From Marinomonas sp. TW1 (GTDB lineage Bacteria > Pseudomonadota > Gammaproteobacteria > Pseudomonadales > Marinomonadaceae): 64,000 nucleotides of DNA. The translations under genes were made by a program, and so were the position numbers. The DNA lies in assembly GCF_001625355.1 (NCBI RefSeq), contig NZ_JSEE01000001.1:124001-188000 (forward strand). The letters are read 5' to 3'. Positions 35,321 through 44,047 of the stretch are shown piece by piece (within the stretch, counting starts at the first letter, position 1; every line of letters begins with the position of its first letter). A model generated the notes under the pieces. It searched no databases. It had not been told where the DNA came from and saw only the letters and a list, made by a program, of their open reading frames with translations.

Positions 35321-36271
35321 TCAAGCAAGATCCAACCGTCCTTGCCATCGACCCGCCTTAAACTCCTGCTCAGTCACTTGATGAATCAAGGGAATAATGA
35401 CTTTTAACATGGCCGTTTCAGGGCGGTTCAACGAAGTTGAAATATAAACATCCCGCCATAAACGTGGCTCAACCACTTCCAACGCGTGTATCTGACCCAC
35501 TTGTTGTAAATGATAAAATGCCGACGTTGGCGACAACAACATACCATAGCCGTCAACCACATAGCGTAACGTGGTCATTAGCTGTCCATAAGCGGGTTTA
35601 TGAGGGATTTTAATGCCGGTTTCCTTTTCGTACCGTCGTAAAACATAACCTAATGAATCCCGTTCACCAGTGACAATCACTTCATGCTCGGCTAAATCAG
35701 CAAAGGTAATGGTCGATTTTTCTTTGAGGGATTGATGTGCCGGTACTTTAGGGTCCGTCCCCATTGAAATAAAAAGCTTTTCTTGGAACAACCTTTCTTG
35801 ACGAATCTGACTCAAATCACTGCCATCCGGTGAAGAAATAGCAATATCGATTTCCCCTGCCAGAAGCTGATTAGAAAGACTGTAAGATAACCCCGTGTAG
35901 AGTTCTAATTTAATATTGGGATAATGTTGCTCAACCAAGGCCAGCAAAGGCACTGAAATAATGTTGCCAATAGGCTGCGTCATGCCAATGGACAACTGCC
36001 CTGCTGGTTCTCTTTCAAATTGGTGCACATCTAACTTAGCTTGTTCAACTTGACGAATAATCGATTCGGCATGTGCCTTAAAAATCTGCCCACTTTCCGT
36101 TAACACAACACCACGAAAACTGCGGTCGAACAATTTAGCACCCACCTCATGCTCCAAATTTTCTAGTTGTAGACTGACACTGGGTTGTGCCACGTCTAAC
36201 GCTCGTGCTGCTGCTGCAATACTGTTGATTTCTGCGGTTTTTAAAAAGAACAGAAGTTGTTTGGTATTCAT
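35321..36271 (-). CDS. LysR-family regulator (CynR/Nac-like)
   Basis: 316 residues. HTH NSIAAAARALDVAQPSVSLQLENLEHEVGAKLFDR (about 16-50) and a PBP2 domain (GQLSIGMTQPIGNIISVPLLALV...). A different group from the NodD-like paralogues. Divergent from the class II aldolase gene at 36400 across a 128-bp region that contains a TTAACATGTTAA palindrome. Confidence 0.9.
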   Translation of the reverse strand: MNTKQLLFFLKTAEINSIAAAARALDVAQPSVSLQLENLEHEVGAKLFDRSFRGVVLTESGQIFKAHAESIIRQVEQAKLDVHQFEREPAGQLSIGMTQPIGNIISVPLLALVEQHYPNIKLELYTGLSYSLSNQLLAGEIDIAISSPDGSDLSQIRQERLFQEKLFISMGTDPKVPAHQSLKEKSTITFADLAEHEVIVTGERDSLGYVLRRYEKETGIKIPHKPAYGQLMTTLRYVVDGYGMLLSPTSAFYHLQQVGQIHALEVVEPRLWRDVYISTSLNRPETAMLKVIIPLIHQVTEQEFKAGRWQGRLDLA

Positions 36272-36341
36272 ACGAATTGGCTATAAAAAAAATATGGAGC
36301 TCCACCATAATCATTTTAGTTTTTTATATCCAGTCATTTAT

Positions 36342-36353
36342 TTAACATGTTAA
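36342..36353. promoter_or_regulatory. Palindrome TTAACATGTTAA, site 1
   Basis: Perfect 12-bp palindrome 46 bases before the class II aldolase start. Identical palindromes flank hpaE/hpaG1 (47143, 47307) and a near copy precedes the TRAP genes (43478). Candidate operator of a shared regulator; hpa genes elsewhere are repressed by the MarR-type HpaR/HpcR (family knowledge), whose gene is not in this window. Confidence 0.6.
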
Positions 36354-36399
36354 TACCAAGTTTTTTCCATAAACAAAAATATTCAAAAAGAGAATCAAT

Positions 36400-37170
36400 A
36401 TGGCTTCTACTCCTCGCAATTTTGAACATCCAGCTCGCTTTAACGACGCCGAATGGAAAGCCCGTGTCGACTTAGCGGCAATGTACCGTATTTTCGCTTA
36501 CTTAAAGTGGGATGAATCCATCTACAACCATATTTCAGTACGAGTTCCAGGCGAAGACAATCATTTTTTAATTAACCCATTTGGTCTTCATTACAGTGAA
36601 GTAACGGCTTCTAACCTGGTAAAAGTCGATCTGGAAGGCAATATTATCGGTCACTCCGACTGGCCAATTAACCCCGCAGGCTTTACCTTTCACAGCGCAA
36701 TTCATGACAAAGTAGACGACGCACATTGCGTGATGCATGTTCATACCACGCCGACGCTTGCTGTTTGTTGTTTAGAAGACGGATTGTCTTACAGTAATTT
36801 TTACTCGGCTCAACTGTGGGATAAAGTGGCCTACCATGAGTTTGAGGGCATCACTCTGCATATGGACGAAGGTCAACGCATTTTAGACAGTGCTGGCGGC
36901 AAACCACTATTAATGCTTCGTAATCATGGCCCTGTTGTGATGGGCGCATCACTTGCACAGGCATTCTCGCTCATGTGGCTAGTCAACCGTGCCTGTGAAG
37001 TGCAAATGGCTTCAATGTCGATGGGCGCAGTCAGAGAAATTCCTGAAGAAATTTGCAAAAAATGCACCGCTCAGTCGCTTAACTTTGATCCGAAATTCGG
37101 GGCTGGTGAAGACGTTTTTGCGGCAATGAAACGCATCATTGAAAAACAAGACCCTTCCTTTAAGAACTAA
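36400..37170 (+). CDS. Class II aldolase/adducin-family protein
   Basis: 256 residues. Motifs of the family: NHISVRVPG (39-type), FLINPFGLHYSEVTASNLVKVD, the metal-binding HVHTTP, and LRNHGPVVMG with a third His. Family members are zinc aldolases, epimerases or decarboxylases of small hydroxy-acids. The protein resembles the adducin-like group common in catabolic operons. The upstream palindrome ties its expression to the hpa genes. Confidence 0.87.
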   Translation: MASTPRNFEHPARFNDAEWKARVDLAAMYRIFAYLKWDESIYNHISVRVPGEDNHFLINPFGLHYSEVTASNLVKVDLEGNIIGHSDWPINPAGFTFHSAIHDKVDDAHCVMHVHTTPTLAVCCLEDGLSYSNFYSAQLWDKVAYHEFEGITLHMDEGQRILDSAGGKPLLMLRNHGPVVMGASLAQAFSLMWLVNRACEVQMASMSMGAVREIPEEICKKCTAQSLNFDPKFGAGEDVFAAMKRIIEKQDPSFKN

Positions 37171-37215
37171 ACATTCACATCAAAACCTGTGCTAAAAATC
37201 ACTAAAAGGTCAGAA

Positions 37216-37258
37216 AAACAGGCAAAAATGCGTAATAACTGCGCATTTTAGCCTGTTT
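37216..37258 (+). terminator. Terminator after the aldolase gene
   Basis: AAACAGGC and AAAATGCG (37216-37232) pair with CGCATTTT and GCCTGTTT (37242-37258), a 16-bp stem with one bulge on each side, 46 bases after the stop. The T-rich 3' arm may serve as the poly-T. Confidence 0.75.
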
Positions 37259-37449
37259 ATCAAATGAAGCATTGACCGAATTCTATGCGCCTCTCATCAT
37301 CAAAAGTCAGCTCTTCAAGGGTAATGATTTCTATTTGATCAACACGGCGATTAATACGTTTTACTGCTCAACAAACACAAGCATGTCAAATTTTGATGTG
37401 AATTTCCTATCGTGCCATTTGCCGTTGGCTGGAAAATTATTACCTTGAT

Positions 37450-37462
37450 GGTATGTCATACC
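37450..37462. promoter_or_regulatory. Palindrome before the carboxylesterase gene
   Basis: GGTATGTCATACC, a perfect 6-1-6 palindrome, 58 bases before the esterase start, in the 350-bp gap 37171-37520. Likely an operator or part of the promoter. Apart from the terminator nothing else certain is seen in this gap. Confidence 0.4.
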
Positions 37463-37520
37463 TTAATGACAGATGGAGAGCACTCACCGATTACCGAACC
37501 ATTAACAAAGAGAATTCGTC

Positions 37521-39068
37521 ATGAAACCCTATATAAAAACGATGATAACAAGCAGAATAATGGCTTGTATTTTACTGTTTGGAACTGGCCCTATGTATGC
37601 TGCGAACACAAATACGCTCGAAATAACGACTCAACAAGGTCTCGTAAATGGACAACTTCAACAAGATGTAGGGACTTTCTATGGCATTCCTTACGCCAAA
37701 AACCCCTTTGTCAAAGAGCGTCGCTTTCAAGCTCCCCAAGCGTACGGGAAATGGCAAGGTGTATTAGACGCAACAAATATGGGCCAACCCGTGCCTCAAC
37801 CCAGTCGAGGTAGAAATGTCGAGTTGGTTGGCAAGCCAGGGGATTTGACGCTGAATATTTGGATGCCAAAAGATGCCATCCATTCAGATAAGAAATTACC
37901 GGTTATGGTATGGCTTCCTGGAGGTGCTTTTATTCGTGAAGATGCTGGCGAGCAAGTTTATAACGGAACCAGCTTTGCTAAACATGGCGTCATTGTTGTG
38001 ACGGTCAATTATCGGGTCGGTGTAGATGGTTTTATGCACCTGCAAGGCGCGCCTGATAACCGAGGTACTTTAGATCAAATCATGGCCTTAGAGTGGGTCA
38101 ATAAAAACATCTCTTCTTTTGGTGGAGATCCCAAAAAAGTGACATTGTTTGGTCAGTCTGCTGGTGCGGAAAGTGTCGCCATTTTACTCGGCATCCCAAA
38201 AGCACAAGGTCTTTTTCAAAAAGCGATCATGCAAAGCCCACCGATGCAATCTTTTAGTCAAACAGAAGCCGCTCGTATCACTAAGAGCTTTGCCGATAAA
38301 CTGTCCGTACCGGCAACCATCGAAGGAATCGCCAGCGTCCCATTTACTCAACTGGTCTCAACCGTTATAGATCAAGGCCAAACCATCACCAACCATGACG
38401 AATGGGGCATGATAGCGTGGGGAGGCACAGCCTTTTTACCCGTTGTTGATAATAAACTCATTACGGGCTCACCAATGCAATCGTTGGTAAACAATGCCGA
38501 TCCGTCCATCCCTATTATTGTCGGCAGCACAGATCAAGAAGCGAGATTATATTTGGTCCCTAACGGTGCTATCGACAATATCGCTAAAGAGGAAGTCTCT
38601 CTATTTATAAACGACCTTTCACTCAATGGTCACCCTGCTGAAGCCTATGCAAATAAATCCATCGGTGAACGTTACGTCAATCTTCAATCTGATTACACGT
38701 TTAGAATGCCTGCATTACATATTGCTGAGCATTTGGTGAATAACGGTAATACCGTATGGCACTACAACTTCTCATGGTTTTCACCTGCATTTGGCGGTCG
38801 ATTAGGCCCTGCTCATTTTGTTGATGTACCCTTTACGTTTAACACAACCCTTAGTGATGAAGCGAAAGGCATGGTAGGTGAGAATCCTCCTGAATCATTG
38901 GCTCAAGCGATGCATGATAACTGGATCCGCTTTGCAAAATCAGATCGTGTCGACTGGACGCCATATAATTTAGACACACGTCCGACAATGCGTTTTGATA
39001 CTAAATCGCAACAGGTAGACGACCCAGAGGCCTCAATCCGTGAGCTATGGAAGGATTACCCCTTCTAG
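37521..39068 (+). CDS. Exported type-B carboxylesterase
   Basis: 515 residues with a signal peptide (IMACILLFGTGPMYAA). Features of the carboxylesterase/cholinesterase fold: GIPYAKNP, NIWMPKDA, the oxyanion loop PGGAFI, NYRVG, and the nucleophile GQSAGAES; a GxxHxxD-like GPAHFVDVP supplies the His. Bacterial relatives include p-nitrobenzyl esterases and some feruloyl/aryl esterases. Its periplasmic location and neighbours suggest release of a phenolic acid from an ester (inference). Confidence 0.88.
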   Translation: MKPYIKTMITSRIMACILLFGTGPMYAANTNTLEITTQQGLVNGQLQQDVGTFYGIPYAKNPFVKERRFQAPQAYGKWQGVLDATNMGQPVPQPSRGRNVELVGKPGDLTLNIWMPKDAIHSDKKLPVMVWLPGGAFIREDAGEQVYNGTSFAKHGVIVVTVNYRVGVDGFMHLQGAPDNRGTLDQIMALEWVNKNISSFGGDPKKVTLFGQSAGAESVAILLGIPKAQGLFQKAIMQSPPMQSFSQTEAARITKSFADKLSVPATIEGIASVPFTQLVSTVIDQGQTITNHDEWGMIAWGGTAFLPVVDNKLITGSPMQSLVNNADPSIPIIVGSTDQEARLYLVPNGAIDNIAKEEVSLFINDLSLNGHPAEAYANKSIGERYVNLQSDYTFRMPALHIAEHLVNNGNTVWHYNFSWFSPAFGGRLGPAHFVDVPFTFNTTLSDEAKGMVGENPPESLAQAMHDNWIRFAKSDRVDWTPYNLDTRPTMRFDTKSQQVDDPEASIRELWKDYPF

Positions 39069-39147
39069 CCTCAAAGAGGTGTATTTAGGTCAACTTTAAG
39101 CGATTTTTCATGCATTCTTAGCAGACGAATCAGCAGACGCACAATAT

Positions 39148-39188
39148 AAGCACGCCTTTGCCCTGCGCATAAGGCGTGCTTTTTTTGC
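39148..39188 (+). terminator. Terminator after the carboxylesterase gene
   Basis: AAGCACGCCT (39148-39157) and AGGCGTGCTT pair around a 14-base loop, followed by TTTTTTT. The remaining part of the 309-bp gap (39189-39377) shows no gene; a degenerate TTAACATGCTGAA lies at 39328. Confidence 0.88.
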
Positions 39189-39377
39189 TTAGATCTTAGC
39201 GTCCAAAGTTGCTTTTAAAATGGTCTTTAAGCCTAAAGAATCGTTACTAACCGCCTCAATCCAGTACTCAATAAAAACCCATGACCTGCACCATATTTTT
39301 TAGTGTTTTGCTATCGTTACGCTTTTTTTAACATGCTGAACGACATAGAGAGAACATAGGTTGAAAGGAAAAATAAC

Positions 39378-40361
39378 ATGAAAATATGTATCGTAGGTGT
39401 TGGGGCTATTGGCGGCTTCATAGGTGCACGTCTTGCTACGAATAGTCACTTCACCGTCAGTGCGTTAGCTCGTGGAGAAAGTTTAGAAGCCCTTAATAAG
39501 TATGGTTGGCGATTGGAGCAAGGCGGAGAAGTCATTCAGCGACCTTGTATTGCCGCTAAGTCTGCCGAAGAGCTTGGCGTCCAAGACATTGTATTTATTG
39601 CGTTAAAAACACCCGCATTAGCACAAGTTTTGCCGACGCTGGCGCCACTGATTAATGAAAAAACATTGGTTGTTTCTGCAATGAATGGCATTCCTTGGTG
39701 GTTCTTCCGCGATCTTGAAAAGCAATCCGGACAAGCATTCCAGTCCGTTAATCCTGATGGCAAGAACAGCCTCGCCATCCCCTATGAAAACATCATTGGC
39801 TTGGTAGTCCATGCAGCCGCCATTCGAAAAGAACCGGGGGTCATTCAGCATAAAGCAGGCGATAAATTGATCATCGGAGAACCGAGCGGTGGTCAATCAG
39901 AACGAGCTGAAATGCTGACCAATCTCCTGTCTGAAGTCGGCTTTGACGCAAAACATTCGGATAATATACGTGCTGAAATTTGGTTTAAACTGTGGGGCAA
40001 TATGACCACCAACCCCGTCAGCGCCATTACTGGAGCGACAGCCGATAAGATATTACAAGACCCTCTTGTTCGAAAATATTGTTCTGCGGTAATGAATGAA
40101 GCCGCGATTATCGGCGAACAGATCGATTGTAAAATTAGTGAAGATCCAGAGACTCGACACATAGGAACGGAAAAACTAGGTGCCTTCAAGACATCCATGT
40201 TGCAAGACGTTGAAAACAACCGTGCCATAGAATTGGATTCTATTCTGGGCATCGTCTACGAACTCACACAAAGACTAGAGATAGAGTCGCCACATATTGA
40301 ATCTCTCTTTGGACTCACTCGACTCTTTGCGACAACCAAAGGTTTGTATAAAAAAGCCTAA
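39378..40361 (+). CDS. Ketopantoate reductase (PanE/ApbA)-family oxidoreductase
   Basis: 327 residues. The N-terminal NADP motif is V-G-V-G-A-I-G-G (7-14). FKLWGNMTTNPVSAITGAT carries the family's Lys/Asn active-site pattern, and the C-terminal domain has the usual EVE/ELDSI segment. In this setting it more likely reduces a 2-oxo acid of a catabolic route than serves pantothenate synthesis; no pan genes are near. Confidence 0.87.
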   Translation: MKICIVGVGAIGGFIGARLATNSHFTVSALARGESLEALNKYGWRLEQGGEVIQRPCIAAKSAEELGVQDIVFIALKTPALAQVLPTLAPLINEKTLVVSAMNGIPWWFFRDLEKQSGQAFQSVNPDGKNSLAIPYENIIGLVVHAAAIRKEPGVIQHKAGDKLIIGEPSGGQSERAEMLTNLLSEVGFDAKHSDNIRAEIWFKLWGNMTTNPVSAITGATADKILQDPLVRKYCSAVMNEAAIIGEQIDCKISEDPETRHIGTEKLGAFKTSMLQDVENNRAIELDSILGIVYELTQRLEIESPHIESLFGLTRLFATTKGLYKKA

Positions 40362-40369
40362 CCATAAAA

Positions 40370-40401
40370 ACGCCGGATGACCTAGATAAGTCACCCGGCG
40401 T
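40370..40401. terminator. Hairpin between the convergent PanE-like and DctP genes
   Basis: ACGCCGG (40370-40376) pairs with CCGGCGT (40395-40401), and TGAC with GTCA inside, with an A-C bulge. Located nine bases after the plus-strand stop; preceded by an A run, so it can serve the minus-strand gene as well. Confidence 0.7.
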
Positions 40402-40462
40402 ATCTTAGAAAACCCTCCCCCTAAGAAGAAACGATTTTCACTTTAGCTGTGTTTAGTGGCTA

Positions 40463-41491
40463 CTATTTTTGACTGTCGATTTCATTGACGTATTTTCTGA
40501 AATCGGCCAAAGCCGCTTTTGCATCAACATCACGATCAGAAACAGAGTTAACCCAAAGCTGATCAATACCTTCTGACAACTTGTTTAAATCTTTCACTCG
40601 TTGATCATTTTCAGTCAGGAACACCACGTTAACGCCCTTTGCTTTCGCCTCCAAAATGCCATTGTCATCGGCTTTGCCCCAAGCCGCACCAGCAAGTTGC
40701 GATAACCGTTCACCAGAAACGCTCATAATGGCTTGTTGATCTTCTTTACTCAGATCTTCGAATACCTCTGGATTCATGACAATACTAAAGGCAGTGGTAT
40801 ATAAACCTTTGGGGAATAACGTCAGGTCAGTACTCACCTCACTTAAACGGAAAAATTTCTGTTCCTGTGCTGGTAAAAATGTCCCATCAACCACACCTTG
40901 CTGCATCATTTCATAAGACTTAGGCGATGGAGCAGATACTGGAGTAACTTCGAGACGCTCAGCAAGGTCGTTAATCAAACCACCGCCGATGCGCATTTTT
41001 TTACCTTTTAAATCGTCCAACGAATTCACTGGAAATTTAGTATGAAGCTGACCAGGTCCATGCACAAACAAACCTAATAGGTGTAAGCCTTCGTATTCAT
41101 CCGCTACTTCAAAATAGTCTTTATAAGTGCGCCATAAAGCGACAGAGCCCGTTTCAGCATCGGTGATTTCACCTGGAATTTCAGCCACACCTGACAACTT
41201 AAAACGGCCAGGCAAATAGGCTTCAACACTAAAGCCAACATCATAAATACCGTCTTCAACGGCGTCGTAAATCGTTTTTGGGTGACCCGTGTAGTTTTCA
41301 ATAACCACTTCAACTCGACCTTCGGTCGCCTCTTCCACCCACTTTTTCCAAGTTGGCCAAACCGTGGCATTTTGTGGATTCGTTGGCGGTAACCAGGTGG
41401 CAACACGTAAAGTTGTTTCCGCAGCCATTGCGGAAAAAGAAATAACCGAACCCATGGCGACACACAGTAAATTTTTATTGAAACTCATCAT
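40463..41491 (-). CDS. TRAP transporter solute-binding protein (DctP family)
   Basis: 342 residues with a signal peptide (LLCVAMGSVISFSAMAAE). The DctP pattern is clear: TLRVATWLPP, KTIYDAVEDGIYDVGF, LKGKKMRIGG, and PSPKSYEMMQQGVVDGTF. It captures an organic acid in the periplasm for the DctQM membrane unit encoded upstream. Position inside the hpa gene cluster suggests 4-hydroxyphenylacetate, homoprotocatechuate or a related aromatic acid, but this is not shown. Confidence 0.9.
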   Translation of the reverse strand: MMSFNKNLLCVAMGSVISFSAMAAETTLRVATWLPPTNPQNATVWPTWKKWVEEATEGRVEVVIENYTGHPKTIYDAVEDGIYDVGFSVEAYLPGRFKLSGVAEIPGEITDAETGSVALWRTYKDYFEVADEYEGLHLLGLFVHGPGQLHTKFPVNSLDDLKGKKMRIGGGLINDLAERLEVTPVSAPSPKSYEMMQQGVVDGTFLPAQEQKFFRLSEVSTDLTLFPKGLYTTAFSIVMNPEVFEDLSKEDQQAIMSVSGERLSQLAGAAWGKADDNGILEAKAKGVNVVFLTENDQRVKDLNKLSEGIDQLWVNSVSDRDVDAKAALADFRKYVNEIDSQK

Positions 41492-41578
41492 ATTTATTAT
41501 TCCTATTGTTTATGATTCCTATTTTTTTCGTCACCGCCTTAACCGTAAAGTTGGTGACACCCCTTACTCAAACACACA

Positions 41579-42907
41579 CTATCTATAAAGAAGCTCTGGT
41601 AAAAACATCGACACTTGAAACACAAACACAATGATCAAAAGTCGAAGAATATCCACACACCAGAAAGGTGTTACCCCTTTAAAAATGGTTCCTGCTTTGA
41701 CGTTCTTTAACACCGCACTCAGCACAAAAACATTCATCCCCACGGGTGGCGTGATCAAACTGATCTCGGTAACCACCACCACGACAATGCCAAACCAAAC
41801 AAGATCAAACCCTAAACTGGCGACCAAAGGATAAAAAACAGGCACCGTCAATAACAACATCGAAAGACTTTCAAATACCATGCCCAACACAATGTAAATA
41901 CACAGGATGACAAGGATCACCACAATCGGCGCAACATCTAATGCCGTGACAAAATTCAATAACGCATCCGGCAAGCCCGCACGGTTAATGAAATCCGAGA
42001 AGATAAGTGCCCCAATGACCACACTAAACAACATCGCGGACGTTCTAGCCGTATCAATCAGTGTTTCATACACCCCTAAAAAACTTAAAGTACGGCGAGC
42101 AAAACCGATCATCAATGCGCCACCTGCACCGATACCAGCGGCTTCTGTTGGGGTAAAAATACCCAAATAGATACCGCCCATGACGATGGTAAACAGCACT
42201 AATACGCCCCAAATACCTCTTAACGCAATCATGCGTTCTTTAAATGTCATGCGCTCCCCCGCAGGCCCCTCCGACGGGTTACGCCAAACCACATAACGCA
42301 CAGCGGCCATATACAATAAAATGCCTAAAATGCCTGGGATAAAACCGGCCGCAAACAACTCACGAATACTGGACTCAGTGAGCAAGCCATAAATCACTAA
42401 GATGACGCTCGGTGGAATAAGGATGCCCAAAGTACCGCCTGCCGCAATTGAAGCGGTTGCTAGGCTGTCAGAATAGCCAAACTTACGCATCGGTGGCATG
42501 GCCACTTTTGCCATGGTCGCTGAGGTTGCCAGACTCGAACCACAAATCGCCGAGAAACCGCCGCAAGCCAACACAGTCGACATAGCAAGACCGCCTTTAC
42601 GATGCCCTAAAAAAGCATAAGAGGCGTTGTATAATTCTTGAGAAAGACCAGACCGAGTAACAATATTCCCCATTAAAATGAATAAGGGGATGACTGACAA
42701 ACTATACTCCTGCACGGTTTCGATCACTCGACTAGACGCCAACGTAAGCGGTGCGGTCCAGCGAAAAGAGAAGACGTTATCAAAGCCAAGACCTTGCAAC
42801 ATAGCAAAACCAAAGAAGCCTACGATGCCCATCGCAAACGCAATCGGCATACGAAGAATTAGGATTAAAAATAGCAGTACAGCAAAACCAATTAATACAA
42901 CGGACAC
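41579..42907 (-). CDS. TRAP transporter large permease (DctM family)
   Basis: 442 residues if translation begins at the GTG at 42907, two bases after the DctQ stop, with GGAGAG six bases upstream; an ATG nine codons earlier lies inside the dctQ gene. The product is almost all membrane helices, with the DctM signatures LRMPIAFAMGIVGF, ACGGFSAICGSSLATSATMAKVAMP, GGTLGILIPPS and FTPTEAAGIG. Confidence 0.9.
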   Translation of the reverse strand: MSVVLIGFAVLLFLILILRMPIAFAMGIVGFFGFAMLQGLGFDNVFSFRWTAPLTLASSRVIETVQEYSLSVIPLFILMGNIVTRSGLSQELYNASYAFLGHRKGGLAMSTVLACGGFSAICGSSLATSATMAKVAMPPMRKFGYSDSLATASIAAGGTLGILIPPSVILVIYGLLTESSIRELFAAGFIPGILGILLYMAAVRYVVWRNPSEGPAGERMTFKERMIALRGIWGVLVLFTIVMGGIYLGIFTPTEAAGIGAGGALMIGFARRTLSFLGVYETLIDTARTSAMLFSVVIGALIFSDFINRAGLPDALLNFVTALDVAPIVVILVILCIYIVLGMVFESLSMLLLTVPVFYPLVASLGFDLVWFGIVVVVVTEISLITPPVGMNVFVLSAVLKNVKAGTIFKGVTPFWCVDILRLLIIVFVFQVSMFLPELLYR

Positions 42908-42908
42908 G

Positions 42909-43442
42909 TTACTCTCCAACCGACGATGAAACATTCTTATTTTTTAAGACAACATAAGCACCATAGGTCAACATACAGGCTGCCGTTAACCAACTCATTA
43001 AAGCGATATACTGAGCAATATGACCTGCTGGCAAGCCTAAATATTCCGTGAGCTCGCCCCGACGCAGAGAGCGTTCGGCTAATTGATAAATACGAATGGC
43101 TAAAAAATAAAATGAAGTCGATATGATTAAAACCGAAAAGATAGCGAGAAGTTTAACGATACGATTGCCTAAAATATGGTCCAGTAGATCCACCACCACG
43201 TGACTGCCGCGCCAAGTAATAATAGGCATTTGAGCAAACACCATTATGGCAAGTCCAAGTTGAGTCAACTCAACGGCACCATCAATGGAATTATTAAAAA
43301 GATAACGCCCTGCGACATCAAAACACGTTAGCAACACCAGCAATAATAATACTGTGGCAGCAATCGCTTCTAATGTCAGACCGATCCAACGATAAAGATT
43401 AGGTTCTGGATACTGTTTTTCTATCCATCCATTATTTTTCAT
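42909..43442 (-). CDS. TRAP transporter small permease (DctQ family)
   Basis: The ATG at 43442 has AGGAG six bases upstream and is preferred to one six codons earlier. The 177-residue product has four membrane helices and the DctQ pattern FDVAGRYLFNNSIDGAVELTQ. First gene of the dctQ-dctM-dctP operon, with a TTAACATG-type operator just upstream. Confidence 0.88.
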   Translation of the reverse strand: MKNNGWIEKQYPEPNLYRWIGLTLEAIAATVLLLLVLLTCFDVAGRYLFNNSIDGAVELTQLGLAIMVFAQMPIITWRGSHVVVDLLDHILGNRIVKLLAIFSVLIISTSFYFLAIRIYQLAERSLRRGELTEYLGLPAGHIAQYIALMSWLTAACMLTYGAYVVLKNKNVSSSVGE

Positions 43443-43477
43443 GGAAGCTCCTAAATACATTCTAATTATTATTTTAA

Positions 43478-43499
43478 TTTAGTTATCATGTTAACTAAA
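43478..43499. promoter_or_regulatory. Palindromic operator-like site before the TRAP operon (site 2)
   Basis: A 22-bp palindrome with one mismatched pair, TTTAGTTATCATG followed by TTAACTAAA. Its core differs from TTAACATGTTAA by one base. It lies 35 bases before the DctQ start. Confidence 0.6.
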
Positions 43500-43558
43500 T
43501 ATGTAAAAAAAACAACTTTTGACTCAAAAAATCGACAGACTATCGATTCCGCTAGACT

Positions 43559-44020
43559 CTAAAGCACTTCAAAAATTTGCAGTTCAACCAAATCAGGACG
43601 TCGCACACCCGTTCCAACAAACACACGTTCTGTTATCCATTGCATCGCCGGTGAACTCGTTTCAAAAACCGGATGACAGCGAAAATAAATAAGCTCAGGA
43701 TCCACTGCTATACCTGCCTTTATTTTTTGTGTGACGTCTGCTGACGCGACACGAATGGCTTTATTATGAATGTAAATCAGTTCACCATTCTCTAATTCGA
43801 TGGAATATCGTGCGTCCAGATGAGTCAATCTAGGTGTCAGTATTAATTGGTAATCTGCACCGCCGTGTAATACTTTGCCTTGCCAACCATTACCTTGCAC
43901 AAGACCACCGGTAATCGGAATAACTCGGCGTTCACCGTGAATTGAAACACCCACTTCCTGAGGCGCATCAATTTCCACTTTTAACGTCGCAAAGTATTTT
44001 AATTCAGGGGCTTGAATCAT
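43559..44020 (-). CDS. DUF3237 protein, 153 aa
   Basis: The conserved DUF3237 pattern is visible: an N-terminal strand LKVEIDAPQEVG, then R-R-V-I-P-I-T-G-G, NGWQGKVLHGGADYQ, DARYSIEL, and FRCHPVFETSSPAMQWI near the end. A single beta-barrel-like domain with no signal peptide. The family is common in aromatic-catabolic clusters but its function is not known to me. It sits 27 bases after hpaD. Confidence 0.85.
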   Translation of the reverse strand: MIQAPELKYFATLKVEIDAPQEVGVSIHGERRVIPITGGLVQGNGWQGKVLHGGADYQLILTPRLTHLDARYSIELENGELIYIHNKAIRVASADVTQKIKAGIAVDPELIYFRCHPVFETSSPAMQWITERVFVGTGVRRPDLVELQIFEVL

Positions 44021-44047
44021 TTTCGACTCCTATCAACAACAGACCAA

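Noticed and set aside
37281-37385. Minus-strand frame of about 34 residues rich in Glu and Arg between the aldolase terminator and the esterase
   Set aside because: No start codon with a ribosome site and no family recognised; it lies in a promoter region.
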